This document shows positions 56,073-64,000 of a DNA stretch of 64,000 bases, in pieces (the first letter of the stretch is position 1; the number at the start of each line of letters is the position of its first letter). Both the position numbers and the translations under genes were made by a program. A model generated the notes under the pieces. That model had not been told where the DNA came from. It did not search any database and saw only the letters and a list, made by a program, of their open reading frames with translations. Origin of the DNA: Verrucomicrobiota bacterium (GTDB lineage Bacteria > Verrucomicrobiota > Verrucomicrobiia > Opitutales > Opitutaceae); NCBI GenBank assembly GCA_016235555.1, contig JACRKC010000074.1, positions 1 to 64,000 on the forward strand, given 5' to 3'.

Positions 56073-59000
56073 CTATTTCGCCGGTCCGTTCAACGGCACC
56101 CGCAACATGACCGTCGTGCCCTGTCCGGGCGCGCCCGTGATTTCCGCCCGGCCGCCGAGCACCTTGGCGCGGGCGGCGATGCTCGCCGTCCCGTAACCCG
56201 TGCCGCGAACCTCCCCCGGCGCAAAACCGCGGCCGCGATCCCGCAGGATCATCACGAAGTCGCCGCCGGAAATCTCCAGCCGGAACTCCGCGGATTTCGC
56301 CTCCGAATATTTCACGCAATTGTGCACCGCCTCCTTCAGCGCCAGGAACAGGCTGTGCCGCGCTTCCGAGCCGAGCACGACCGGCGGCAGCTCTTCCGCC
56401 TGCGGGCGGTGGAGCGCACAGGCGATGCCCGCCGCCCGCAGCGTCTCGACGGTGTAGTGGCCAAACCGCTCGATCACGCTCGCGAGCGTGTCGTGCTGCG
56501 GGTTCACGGCCCACACGATCTCGCGCGCGTGTTGCACCAGCTCTTGCGCCGCACTGCGCACCTGGACGAGCGAGGCGCGGACTTTCTCCGTCTCGCCATT
56601 GGCGCGCTCGGCTTCGTCGGCAAACAGGATCACCCGGCCGAGCCCCGAACCCACCTCATCGTGCAGGTCGCGCGCGAGCCGCAGGCGCTCGCGCTCCACG
56701 GCCGACTGGGCTTCGAGCGATTGCACGCGGCGGCGGAGCGCGCGCGTCGTCCACCAGCGACTGGCGACGGCGACGGCGCCGATCACTGCGGCGCCGCCCA
56801 GGCCGATGAACCACCAGGTGCGCCACCACGGCGGCGCGATGCCAAACGCCAGCGTGCCAATGCCGCTCTCGCGCCCCTCGATATCCCGCGCCTGCACATG
56901 AAACACGAAATTCCGGCCGGGCAGCTGGGAGAATTCACGCCACGGCGTCGGCGACCACGCGCTCCATTCGTCCTCGAGGCCTTCGAGCCGCGTGCGGAAG
57001 ACCGTGCGAATCACGCCGCGATGATCCGGCATGAAGGCGGGCGCCGCGAAGGTGAGGCGGAGGGAATTCCGGCTGGCGTCGAGCATCGGGGGTTGCACGC
57101 GGGGGACCTCGAAACCCGTGCCGGCCCAGATCAGTTCACCGGCCGCCGTGGTGAGCCGGCGCACGCTGGCGCGGAGCGGCGCGGCCGGTTGGGCCGGCTG
57201 CCACGCGGGATCGACGGTCACGGGCGCGCCCCGGCCCGCGACCCAGATCGTGCGGGTCGGCGCATCGTAGTGCAGCGCGCGCGGCACCAGGCCTTGCAGC
57301 GGTCCGGCGGATAAAATCTCGGCACGCCAGCGATTTTCCGCCGCCGGCACCAGTCGGACCAGTTGCGCCGTGGGCGACGCGACGAGCCACCACTGGTCCC
57401 CGTCCCCTCCCGGCGCGGTGGCAGCCGGGTTCAGCGGCGCGGCGTGCTCGAGGCGGGTCTCGGGCACGAACCGGCTGGCGGCGCGATCGTAACGCAGCAG
57501 CACTCCGTCCCGGGTGGTGAGCGTCTCGTCGCCGAGCGTGAAAAAATTGAAGGCATCGCGCCCGCGCCGGAACGGCAGACCGCGCGCGGCATCGAAATAC
57601 GCCGCCGGCGCGTCGCGGCCCGCCCCCGCGCGAAAATCCACGTGCCAGGAGCCACTCCCGGCGTAGCCCAGGGCCCACACGCCACCCTCGCGATCGTCGA
57701 GCACCTGGCGCACACCACCGCGCACGCCCGGCACGACGCCCTCGTCGCGCCAGGCGGCGCCATCGAACTGCAGCCGGCGCAGGCCATTGACGGTGGCGCC
57801 GACAAAGGTGCCCGGCGCACCGGGCAGCGCCGTCACGCCATTGAAGGAAAGGCGCAGCGCCACGACCGCCCGATCGTCGGGGGTGATTTCGCGAAGGAAC
57901 TGGCCGGTGGAAAAAATCCGCCCGCCCACGCTGAAGAGCGAACTGGGGCTGGTCGGGAAGCCCGCGACTGGATGGTAGCGGCCGGTGGCATCGTCGCGCC
58001 AGCCGACGCCTTCATAACAAGAGATGTAGAGCCGCTCGCCTAGCCGCAGAAAAGCCCGCGCCCCATCGAAGGCGCCCTGCGTCGCGTAGCGGGAATCGAT
58101 CTGCAGGCGCGCGAGGCTGTTGACGCGCGCCAGCCAGAGGCCGCCCTGATTGTCCATGGCGAGGTGGTCGATCCGTTCCCCGGAAAATCCGTGCGCCGGA
58201 TCCAGTCGCGTGGAGACCTCCCCGTGATCGTCCAGGATCAGCAGGCCACGTCGCGGGAAGGAGAAGGCCAGCCGTCCGTCGGGCAGAAACGCGGCGGCGA
58301 TCGCGCTCTCGCTGGCAAACTCGGCGGAGGCGGCGGCTGAGACCGGTTCCATCGGCCGGCCGGGACCGGGCCACCGCATGGGCCCGACGTTGGTGAGAAG
58401 CATCGCGCCGGCGCCACCGGACGCCGCCCGCGCCGCAAAAAGGCGCAGCGTGTCCGTCACCGCCGGATTCGGACTGGGCGGTGCGGGCGCCACCGGGACC
58501 AACCCGCCGCCCTCCAGGCGCACCAGACCGGCCGCGCCCTTGCTCGCGTGGAGCGCGCCGTCGAGCCAGCAGAGGCCGTTGAAGTTGGTTGCACCCGATC
58601 CCCAGCTTCGTGCGGTCCCATCTTCCCCCAGGAAAATCAGGCGCGTCGGGCTGGCCAGATAGACCCCGTCGGGCGCGGCGGCACCAACGTAAAGCCGCCC
58701 GAACGTCCGTTCCGCGACGGGCAACCGCTCCGTCATCTCGACGGGCTGCAATTCGCCCCGCGCATCGGGCCGGAGCACCGCGATCTCGTTGGACCCGCCC
58801 ATCCAGACGGCGCCGCGACGGTCGATCACGACGATGGGCACCACGCTTTCGCTCCGAAAGGGAATCTGCCGCCACGCCGCGCCATCGTGCTCGATCAGGC
58901 CAAACGTGTTGCCGACGTAGATGAATCCCGTGGCCGGATGTTGCACCACGTGATAGCCGCCGGTGGCCCCGCCATAGTCGTCCAGGTCCCACGTGGAGAG

Positions 59001-59132
59001 AAACGGCATGCCGGTGAAGCGCGGGTTCGCAACCGTGCGCCGAACTGTCGGCGTGGGTTCCGCGGCGAAAGCCGTCGCCAGCACGATCCAAAGGACCACG
59101 AGCGGGAGCTGGGGACGGCGGGGGAATGGCAT
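56073..59132 (-). CDS. Membrane sensor histidine kinase with beta-propeller and Y_Y_Y domain
   Basis: The product has 1019 residues from the ATG at 59132, with signal peptide LVVLWIVLATAFAAE. A periplasmic region of reg_prop-like propeller blades spans ~40-680 (AVWMGGSNEIAVLRPDARGE, GGLWLARVNSLARLQIDSRY). A Y_Y_Y domain follows at ~690-755 (RTRLEGLEDEWSAWSP, FVFHVQARDIEG), then one membrane helix (~770-795). The HisKA_3 domain has the phospho-accepting His in RLARDLHDEVGSGLGRVI (~814), and the HATPase domain ends the protein (DRGRGFAPGE, GYGTASIAARAKVLGG). It is a NarL-type two-component sensor without receiver domain. No cognate regulator is in the window. Confidence 0.92.
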   Translation of the reverse strand: MPFPRRPQLPLVVLWIVLATAFAAEPTPTVRRTVANPRFTGMPFLSTWDLDDYGGATGGYHVVQHPATGFIYVGNTFGLIEHDGAAWRQIPFRSESVVPIVVIDRRGAVWMGGSNEIAVLRPDARGELQPVEMTERLPVAERTFGRLYVGAAAPDGVYLASPTRLIFLGEDGTARSWGSGATNFNGLCWLDGALHASKGAAGLVRLEGGGLVPVAPAPPSPNPAVTDTLRLFAARAASGGAGAMLLTNVGPMRWPGPGRPMEPVSAAASAEFASESAIAAAFLPDGRLAFSFPRRGLLILDDHGEVSTRLDPAHGFSGERIDHLAMDNQGGLWLARVNSLARLQIDSRYATQGAFDGARAFLRLGERLYISCYEGVGWRDDATGRYHPVAGFPTSPSSLFSVGGRIFSTGQFLREITPDDRAVVALRLSFNGVTALPGAPGTFVGATVNGLRRLQFDGAAWRDEGVVPGVRGGVRQVLDDREGGVWALGYAGSGSWHVDFRAGAGRDAPAAYFDAARGLPFRRGRDAFNFFTLGDETLTTRDGVLLRYDRAASRFVPETRLEHAAPLNPAATAPGGDGDQWWLVASPTAQLVRLVPAAENRWRAEILSAGPLQGLVPRALHYDAPTRTIWVAGRGAPVTVDPAWQPAQPAAPLRASVRRLTTAAGELIWAGTGFEVPRVQPPMLDASRNSLRLTFAAPAFMPDHRGVIRTVFRTRLEGLEDEWSAWSPTPWREFSQLPGRNFVFHVQARDIEGRESGIGTLAFGIAPPWWRTWWFIGLGGAAVIGAVAVASRWWTTRALRRRVQSLEAQSAVERERLRLARDLHDEVGSGLGRVILFADEAERANGETEKVRASLVQVRSAAQELVQHAREIVWAVNPQHDTLASVIERFGHYTVETLRAAGIACALHRPQAEELPPVVLGSEARHSLFLALKEAVHNCVKYSEAKSAEFRLEISGGDFVMILRDRGRGFAPGEVRGTGYGTASIAARAKVLGGRAEITGAPGQGTTVMLRVPLNGPAK

Positions 59133-59462
59133 AGGTGGGCGGAAAAAGCGGATACCCGAGTGAGACGCTGGAACAGCCACACGGCGAGTGCGTTTCAGGC
59201 GCGGGATTCCTTTCGATTCTGCGCCTCCCGCCACCCTCCGGTCGCCGCGGCACCCAGCGTCGGAGATCCGCGTCGATGGAGTGCGCGGGCGCCCGGGTTG
59301 GACCTCGGCTTCGTCGCGTCTGTCGACGCCCCGGCAAAGCGCATCGGGGTGAAATTCCCTGCCCTCGCGAAAAACGTCTTCTCGCCCCCGCCGCCGTCGC
59401 CCGCGCGAGACGCCTTGCGCGCATCGCCACGCTCCATTTGGTTGGAAAGCGTCCGTTCCCCG
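59133..59462. other. Divergent intergenic region
   Basis: About 330 bases between the sensor kinase and the PSD1 protein genes, which diverge. No repeat of the families described here and no convincing short gene is seen. It should hold promoters for both, possibly including a site for the response regulator of the kinase, which is not identifiable. Confidence 0.45.
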
Positions 59463-61985
59463 ATGAAGTTCCCCCCGTCCCTCGTCTTGCTCGCCCTCTT
59501 GGGCCCGGCCGTGGTCTTCGCCCGACTGTCGCCCGCGCAAATCGCCCAACTCCCCGCGCCCGCCGCGCGCCCGATCGATTTCGCGCGCGACATCCAGCCG
59601 ATTTTCGAGGCGAGCTGCGTGCAGTGCCACGCGCGCGGGAAGAGCAAGGGTGCGTTCAGCCTCGAGACGCGGCGCGATTTTCTCGAGGGCGGCGACGCCG
59701 GCGCGCCCGCCGTCGCCGGCCGGGGCGCGGAGAGCCACGTCGTCGAACTGATCTCCGGCCTGAACCCCGAGTCGGTCATGCCGAAAAAAGGAAAGCAGCT
59801 CACGCGCGACCAGGTCGCCGTCTTCCGCGCCTGGATCGATCAGGGCATGCCGTGGCCCGACACGATCACGTTCTTCAAGCATGAGCCTGCCAACCTCCGC
59901 CCGCGCGAGCTCGCCGCCATCGCGCTGCCCGCCGCCAGCGCCGCCCGCTTCGCCAACCCGCTCGACCGCCTCATCGACGCCTATTTCGCGAAAAACCAAA
60001 TCGCCTGGCCGCAATCCGTCGACGATCGCACGTTCGCGCGCCGCGCGTGGCTCGACACGATCGGCGTGCTGCCGGTGCCGGCGGAGCTGGACGCGTTTCT
60101 CGCCGACCGCGCGCCCGACAAGCGGGCGAAGCTGGTTTCGCGCCTCCTCGCCGATCCCCAGCGTTACGCCGAGCACTGGCTCACGTTCTGGAACGATCTT
60201 TTGCGAAACGACTATCGCGGCCCCGGCTACACCGACGGCGGCCGCAAGGCGATCACCGCGTGGGTTTACACCGCGCTCGCGCGCAATCTCCCCTACGATC
60301 AATTTGTCCGCCAGCTCATCAACCCCGGGGCCGAGGCCGAGGGTTTTGCGAACGGCATCCTCTGGCGCGGCGCGGTCAACGCCAGCATGGTGCCCCCGAT
60401 GCAGGCCGCGCAGGGCATCGCGCAGGTCTTCCTCGGCGTGAATCTCAAGTGCGCCTCCTGCCACGACAGCTTCATCAACGAATACACGCTCAACGACTCC
60501 TACGGCCTCGCGAGCATTTACGCCACCGGCCCGCTCGAGATCGCCGAGTGCGACAAGCCCACCGGCCACACCGCGAAGGTGAAGTTTCTCTACGCCGAGC
60601 TCGGCGACATCGACGGCCGCGCCGCGCCCGCCACGCGCAAGCAGCAGCTCGCCGAGATCATCACGGGCCGCCAAAACGGCCGCCTGCCGCGCACGATCGT
60701 GAACCGGCTCTGGCAGCGCTTCATCGGCTACGGACTCGTCGAGCCCGTGGACGAAATGGACAAGCCCGCGTGGTCGCCCGAGGTGATTGACTGGCTCGCC
60801 GAGGACCTCGTGGCGCACCGCCACGACTTGAAGCATACGATGGCGCGCATCCTGACCTCGCGCGCCTACCAACTGCCCGCCGTCAACCTCCGCGAGACCG
60901 AGGAGCGCTACGTCTTCCGCGGCCCGGCCGTGCGCCGCCTGAGTGCCGAGCAATTCTCCGACGCGCTCCACACGCTCGCCGGCCTCCCCTACGCGCGGGC
61001 CGACGGCAAGCTCAACCGCCACGCCGCACTCAGCCCCGCCGCGGCCGCGCTCCCGCTCCAGCCGAAGTGGATCTGGGGCGACGCCAGCGGCGCCACCAAG
61101 TGCGCGCCCGCGACCTACGTGTTCAAGCGCACCGTCACGCTCCCCGCCGCGCCCACCGACGGCCGCTTCGTCATCGCCGCCGACGACAACTACACGATCC
61201 GCATCAACGGCAAGGCCGGCGGCAACTCCGGCCGCCGCAACAGCACCAACGCCGACTGGCTCGACGTGAAAGCCCTCCTGCGCGCCGGCGCCAACGAGAT
61301 CGAAATCACTGTCGCCAACATGCCGCCCGACGACGGTCGTCTCGCCTCGTTCAACACCGACGCCCGCCCCGATCCCGATTCGCCCGCGGGCCTGCTCCTC
61401 TACGCCTACGTGCGCACGGGCGACACCGTCGCCGATTTCGTGTCCGACAAAAACTGGTCCACGACCGAACTCGTCCCGCCCTCGAACGACCGCTTCGGCA
61501 AGCCCGTGGTGAAGCCGCCCGTCGAAGTCGGGGCCGCGACCGAGCTCGGCGGCCTCGACCTCGCGCCGTGGAAATTCGGCCAGTCGTTCCTCGATCTCGC
61601 CGCCGCGGATCGCGACCGGCTGTCCGTGCAGCGCGCTTCGCTCGTCAACGCCGATCCGCTCATGACCGCGCTCGGTCGTCCAAACCGCGAGCAAGTCATC
61701 ACCGTGCGCCAGACCACGGCCACCACGCTCCAGGCGCTCGAGCTCACCAACGGCGCGACGCTCGCGAAGCTCCTCAAACAGGGCGCGGAGAAAATCGCCG
61801 CGGCCGGCGCCGTCGACACCGACGCGCTCGTCGCGGGCATTTTCGTGCAGAGCGTCAGCCGCCCGCCCACCGCCGCCGAACAGCGCCTCGCCCTTCAGGT
61901 CGTGGGCTCGCCCGCGCGTGCCGAGGGCGTCGAGGATTTGCTTTGGGCCGTCACGATGCTCCCCGAATTCCAACTCATCCGCTGA
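59463..61985 (+). CDS. PSCyt1-DUF1549-DUF1553 exported protein
   Basis: The product has 840 residues with signal peptide PSLVLLALLGPAVVFA. A planctomycete-type cytochrome C domain (PSCyt1) near 35-135 has the haem motif CVQCH (~51) and a possible axial Met in SVMPKKGKQL. DUF1549 (PSCyt2) covers ~155-380 with CASCHDSFI (~330), and DUF1553 (PSD1) ~390-840. DUF1553 is split by an extra beta-sandwich-like module at ~535-640 (YVFKRTVTLPAAPTDGRFVI, YTIRINGKAGG, ANEIEITVANM) that looks carbohydrate-binding. Function unknown; it is always paired with a DUF1501 protein, as here. Confidence 0.92.
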   Translation: MKFPPSLVLLALLGPAVVFARLSPAQIAQLPAPAARPIDFARDIQPIFEASCVQCHARGKSKGAFSLETRRDFLEGGDAGAPAVAGRGAESHVVELISGLNPESVMPKKGKQLTRDQVAVFRAWIDQGMPWPDTITFFKHEPANLRPRELAAIALPAASAARFANPLDRLIDAYFAKNQIAWPQSVDDRTFARRAWLDTIGVLPVPAELDAFLADRAPDKRAKLVSRLLADPQRYAEHWLTFWNDLLRNDYRGPGYTDGGRKAITAWVYTALARNLPYDQFVRQLINPGAEAEGFANGILWRGAVNASMVPPMQAAQGIAQVFLGVNLKCASCHDSFINEYTLNDSYGLASIYATGPLEIAECDKPTGHTAKVKFLYAELGDIDGRAAPATRKQQLAEIITGRQNGRLPRTIVNRLWQRFIGYGLVEPVDEMDKPAWSPEVIDWLAEDLVAHRHDLKHTMARILTSRAYQLPAVNLRETEERYVFRGPAVRRLSAEQFSDALHTLAGLPYARADGKLNRHAALSPAAAALPLQPKWIWGDASGATKCAPATYVFKRTVTLPAAPTDGRFVIAADDNYTIRINGKAGGNSGRRNSTNADWLDVKALLRAGANEIEITVANMPPDDGRLASFNTDARPDPDSPAGLLLYAYVRTGDTVADFVSDKNWSTTELVPPSNDRFGKPVVKPPVEVGAATELGGLDLAPWKFGQSFLDLAAADRDRLSVQRASLVNADPLMTALGRPNREQVITVRQTTATTLQALELTNGATLAKLLKQGAEKIAAAGAVDTDALVAGIFVQSVSRPPTAAEQRLALQVVGSPARAEGVEDLLWAVTMLPEFQLIR

Positions 61986-62014
61986 TGAATCTCACGTTCT
62001 CCAATCCGCCAAAG

Positions 62015-62093
62015 GTAGGGCCCGCTCTCCGAGCGGGCCTGGGCTGTGGTCACGCATACTGGAACTCAGGCCCGCTCGGAGAGCGGGCCCTAC
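62015..62093. repeat. REPIN-like element, GTAGGGCCCGCTC family
   Basis: The left unit is GTAGGGCCCGCTCTCCGAGC and the right unit its inverse ending GAGAGCGGGCCCTAC, separated by about 28 bases. Each unit is a hairpin with 8-9 base stem. It lies between the paired PSD1 and DUF1501 genes, about 14 bases before the second. Confidence 0.85.
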
Positions 62094-62106
62094 CACAAGG
62101 CGCGCC

Positions 62107-63645
62107 ATGAACCTCGCCCGCCTCGCCATCCAGCACGCCCAACGCCGCGATCAGCCCGACCTCTGGTCGCGCCGCGATTTCCTGAAGACTGCGTCCGCCG
62201 CGACGCTCGGCGCCCTCGCCGCGGGCGCGCCGCGTTCCCTCCTCGCCGCCGAGTCCGCCGAAAAGCTCAAGCCCACCGCCGATCGCGTGATCGTGTTGTG
62301 GATGGCCGGCGGCATGGCGCACACCGAGACTTTCGATCCGAAGCGCTTCACCGCGTTCACGCCCGGCATGAAGCCGAACGACGTGCTGAGCACGTTTCCC
62401 TCGATCCCCACGAACGTCGATGGCGTGCGTTTCTCGGCCGGCCTCGAAAATCTCGCGCAGGTCATGGACCGCGCCTGCCTCATCCGCGGCATGCAGGCGT
62501 CGGACCTCGGTTTCATCCTGCACTCGCGTCACCAGTTCAACTGGCACACGGGCTACGTGCCGCCGCAGACCGTCGCCGCGCCGCACCTCGGCGCGTGGAT
62601 CGCGCGCACCCTCGGCCCGCTCGATCCGGCGGTGCCCGCGTTCATCAACATCGGCCAGCGCTTCGATCTCGGCGAGGGCGAGGAGCTGAAGGCGTTCACG
62701 ACCGCCGGCTTTCTCGGCAGCGAATACGGACCGTTCAACGTCGCGTTCCCCGAGCAGGCCGCCGACGCCGTGCGCCCGCCCGCGGGCATGAGCCCGGGCC
62801 GTTTCGCGAACCGCGACAAATTCTACCGCGACCTCCTCGCCGCGAGCCCCATCGGACAGGAAGGCAGCACCTACCAGAAGGAATCGCTGCTCCGCGCGAT
62901 GGACAACGCGCACCGCCTGCTCAGCTCGCCCGCCGCGAAAGCCTTCGATCTCGCGCTCGAGCCGCTCGCGAACACGAGGAAATATTTCCCCGACTACGAG
63001 CCCGGCGCGCGCTTCGACACCCCGCGCGATCGCTTCGGCGCGAAATACGAGGAGGGCATGGTCGGCCGCTTCGGCCTCGGCTGCCTGCTCGCGCGGCGCC
63101 TGTGCGAAGTCGGCGCGCGTTTCATCGAGGTTTCGACGGAATACATCCCGTTCCTCAACTGGGACACCCACGAAAACGGCCACCAGCGCCTCGTTGGCAT
63201 GAAGCAATCGATCGACGCGCCCATCGCGCAGCTCGTGCGCGACCTCGACGAACGCGGCCTGCTCGACCGCACGCTCATCGTGCTCGCGAGCGAGTTCAGC
63301 CGCGACATGATGGTCGAGGGCAAACCCGAGAAAAGCGTGAAGGATCAAGTCGAGGTGCCCGACGTCATCCAGGAATCAAAGCACTACGGCATGCACCGGC
63401 ACTTCACCGCCGCGGGCAGCGTGCTGATGTTCGGCGGCGGCCTGAAGCGCGGCTACGTGCACGGCATCACCGCCGACGAGCGCCCCTGCAAAACGATCAA
63501 GGATCCCGTGACCATCCCCGATCTGCACGCGACGATCTACCGCGCGCTCGGCATCCCCGCGAACCACAGCTACGAGGTGGAAAAGCGGCCGTTCTACGTG
63601 ACCAACGACGGCAAAGGCAAAGCGGTGATGGAGCTGTTCGCGTAG
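62107..63645 (+). CDS. DUF1501 Tat-exported protein
   Basis: The product has 512 residues with a twin-arginine signal SRRDFLKTASAATLGALAAG at ~20-40. The rest has the alkaline-phosphatase/sulfatase-like fold of DUF1501: VIVLWMAGGMAHTETFDPK (~62), ACLIRGMQASDLGFILHSRH (~122), WDTHENGHQRL (~355), LIVLASEFSRD (~395) and HYGMHRHFTAAGSVLMFGGG. The DTHEN and EFSR clusters suggest retained metal residues. It forms a two-gene unit with the PSD1 protein; the pair is presumed to degrade a substrate outside the cytoplasm. No direct function is known. Confidence 0.92.
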   Translation: MNLARLAIQHAQRRDQPDLWSRRDFLKTASAATLGALAAGAPRSLLAAESAEKLKPTADRVIVLWMAGGMAHTETFDPKRFTAFTPGMKPNDVLSTFPSIPTNVDGVRFSAGLENLAQVMDRACLIRGMQASDLGFILHSRHQFNWHTGYVPPQTVAAPHLGAWIARTLGPLDPAVPAFINIGQRFDLGEGEELKAFTTAGFLGSEYGPFNVAFPEQAADAVRPPAGMSPGRFANRDKFYRDLLAASPIGQEGSTYQKESLLRAMDNAHRLLSSPAAKAFDLALEPLANTRKYFPDYEPGARFDTPRDRFGAKYEEGMVGRFGLGCLLARRLCEVGARFIEVSTEYIPFLNWDTHENGHQRLVGMKQSIDAPIAQLVRDLDERGLLDRTLIVLASEFSRDMMVEGKPEKSVKDQVEVPDVIQESKHYGMHRHFTAAGSVLMFGGGLKRGYVHGITADERPCKTIKDPVTIPDLHATIYRALGIPANHSYEVEKRPFYVTNDGKGKAVMELFA

Positions 63646-63663
63646 CGAAAGTCGTCGATCCCC

Positions 63664-63863
63664 GTAGCCGCGAGCGCCACAGACCGTGTGAGAACGTGAC
63701 GGTTGTAGCGGAAAGCGTGAGCTTTTCGCCTGAACGCAGGCCAAATCCCACGAAAACCTCACGGTTTCCGCTACACTTCGCGCGGCTGAACGAATGCCGC
63801 CGGATTTTCACACAGTCTGGCCAGCGAGTGGTCGGGCGACCCACTCGCTGGCGCTCGCGGCTA
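63664..63863. repeat. Nested REPIN-like elements at the right end
   Basis: The outer unit GTAGCCGCGAGCGCCA at 63664 and its complement TGGCGCTCGCGGCTAC at 63848-63863 enclose a second palindrome: GACCGTGTGAGAA arms around GTAGCGGAAAGCGTGAGCTT (63705) and ACCTCACGGTTTCCGCTAC (to 63774). The outer right unit with CCAGCGAGTGG belongs to the GTAGCGACGAGCGCC family. The terminal CTAC supplies the TAG stop of the gene at the right edge. Confidence 0.8.
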
Positions 63864-64000
63864 CGCCAGCAATGGCCGGATGAACTCCAGCCCGCGCCGC
63901 ACGAACGCATCACCGTCAGGACACACGTTCTGATAGATGCCCCGCCGGTGGCCGAAGTCGCCGAGCCCGGTGTTGTAGCCCTCGAACGCCACGTAGTCCG
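63861..64000 (-). CDS. C-terminus of a probable sugar-phosphate isomerase/epimerase (5' end beyond window)
   Basis: The last 45 residues are visible, running in from the right edge: DYVAFEGYNTGLGDFGHRRG, then IYQNVCPDGDAFVRRGLEFI, RPLLA and stop. The EGYNTGLGDF and CPDGDAFVRRGLEFI pattern is reminiscent of TIM-barrel xylose-isomerase-like proteins, where a Glu in such a strand binds metal. The assignment is tentative because most of the gene is missing. The stop codon is the outer end of a palindromic repeat. Confidence 0.5.
   Translation of the reverse strand, partial: DYVAFEGYNTGLGDFGHRRGIYQNVCPDGDAFVRRGLEFIRPLLA

Noticed and set aside
59133-61973. Continuation of the sensor-kinase frame upstream to give 1966 residues
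   Set aside because: The extension is the antisense of the PSD1 gene; the signal peptide at the ATG 59132 marks the real start.

Overview
The window is GC-rich and densely coding. It looks like a chromosomal segment of a member of the Opitutaceae (Verrucomicrobiota). This rests on the combination of paralogous ~1000-residue TonB receptors opening with the 'ELSPFVI' style plug, planctomycete/verrucomicrobial PSCyt1-DUF1549-DUF1553 and DUF1501 proteins, a sulfatase, an exosortase fused to an EpsI domain, a beta-propeller/Y_Y_Y sensor kinase, ribonuclease Y together with ribonuclease G/E, and intergenic spaces packed with palindromic repeats. No rRNA, tRNA or CRISPR array was found. The genus is inferred, not shown.

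Layout. 1-2813 (-): a secreted HYR/PKD/beta-propeller protein that runs off the left edge. 3172-4104: a small membrane protein and a coiled-coil zinc-ribbon protein. 4280-9770: gyrB and gyrA, with a four-helix-bundle (23S IVP/S23-like) gene lodged between them inside inverted heptamer repeats. 10191-13692: a secreted protein, a PTS IIA domain, a hypothetical, a remnant of a corA 5' end, a DUF433/DUF5615 toxin-antitoxin pair and intact corA. 13764-18409: acetyltransferase, M28 peptidase, lactate/glycolate permease and an NTF2-like protein. 18597-22601 (-): the glycolate oxidase operon glcD-glcE-glcF, which with the permease suggests 2-hydroxy-acid use. 22675-24081: an exported methyltransferase and a HAD phosphatase. 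24261-32349: two TonB receptors and a sulfatase, a polymer-scavenging group. 32496-40465: ABC-F ATPase uup, a WecG/TagA transferase, DnaQ-like exonuclease, hisN-type phosphatase, DUF2059 protein, queF and rny. 40799-52274: a surface-polysaccharide/exosortase locus (exosortase-EpsI fusion, FkbM-like protein, four glycosyltransferases, flippase, O-antigen ligase, methyltransferase) that runs by stop-start overlaps into rodA and is followed by rng. 55465-55796: a broken XRE regulator and a duplicate of the rng 3' end. 56073-63645: sensor kinase, PSD1 cytochrome-like protein and DUF1501 Tat protein. 63861-64000 (-): the end of a probable sugar-phosphate isomerase/epimerase.

The most unusual aspect is the repeat landscape. 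More than twenty elements, in about a dozen sequence families, share one design: two inverted hairpin units, most with a conserved GTAG or GTGG tetranucleotide foot (CTAC/CCAC at the far end). That is the architecture of REPINs mobilised by REP-associated tyrosine transposases, though no such transposase gene is in this window. Elements sit in nearly every non-operonic gap and in each junction of the glc operon. They supply stop codons to neighbouring genes. In two cases they lie in frame inside genes: uup, and the linker of the exosortase-EpsI fusion. One copy is bordered by a 12-base direct repeat. The heptamer (GTAGCGA) repeat occurs once around the S23-like gene and once empty. Two small regulatory or toxin loci (the DUF433/DUF5615 pair and the XRE remnant) each lie next to a partial duplicate of the adjacent housekeeping gene's end, which suggests past insertions at gene termini.
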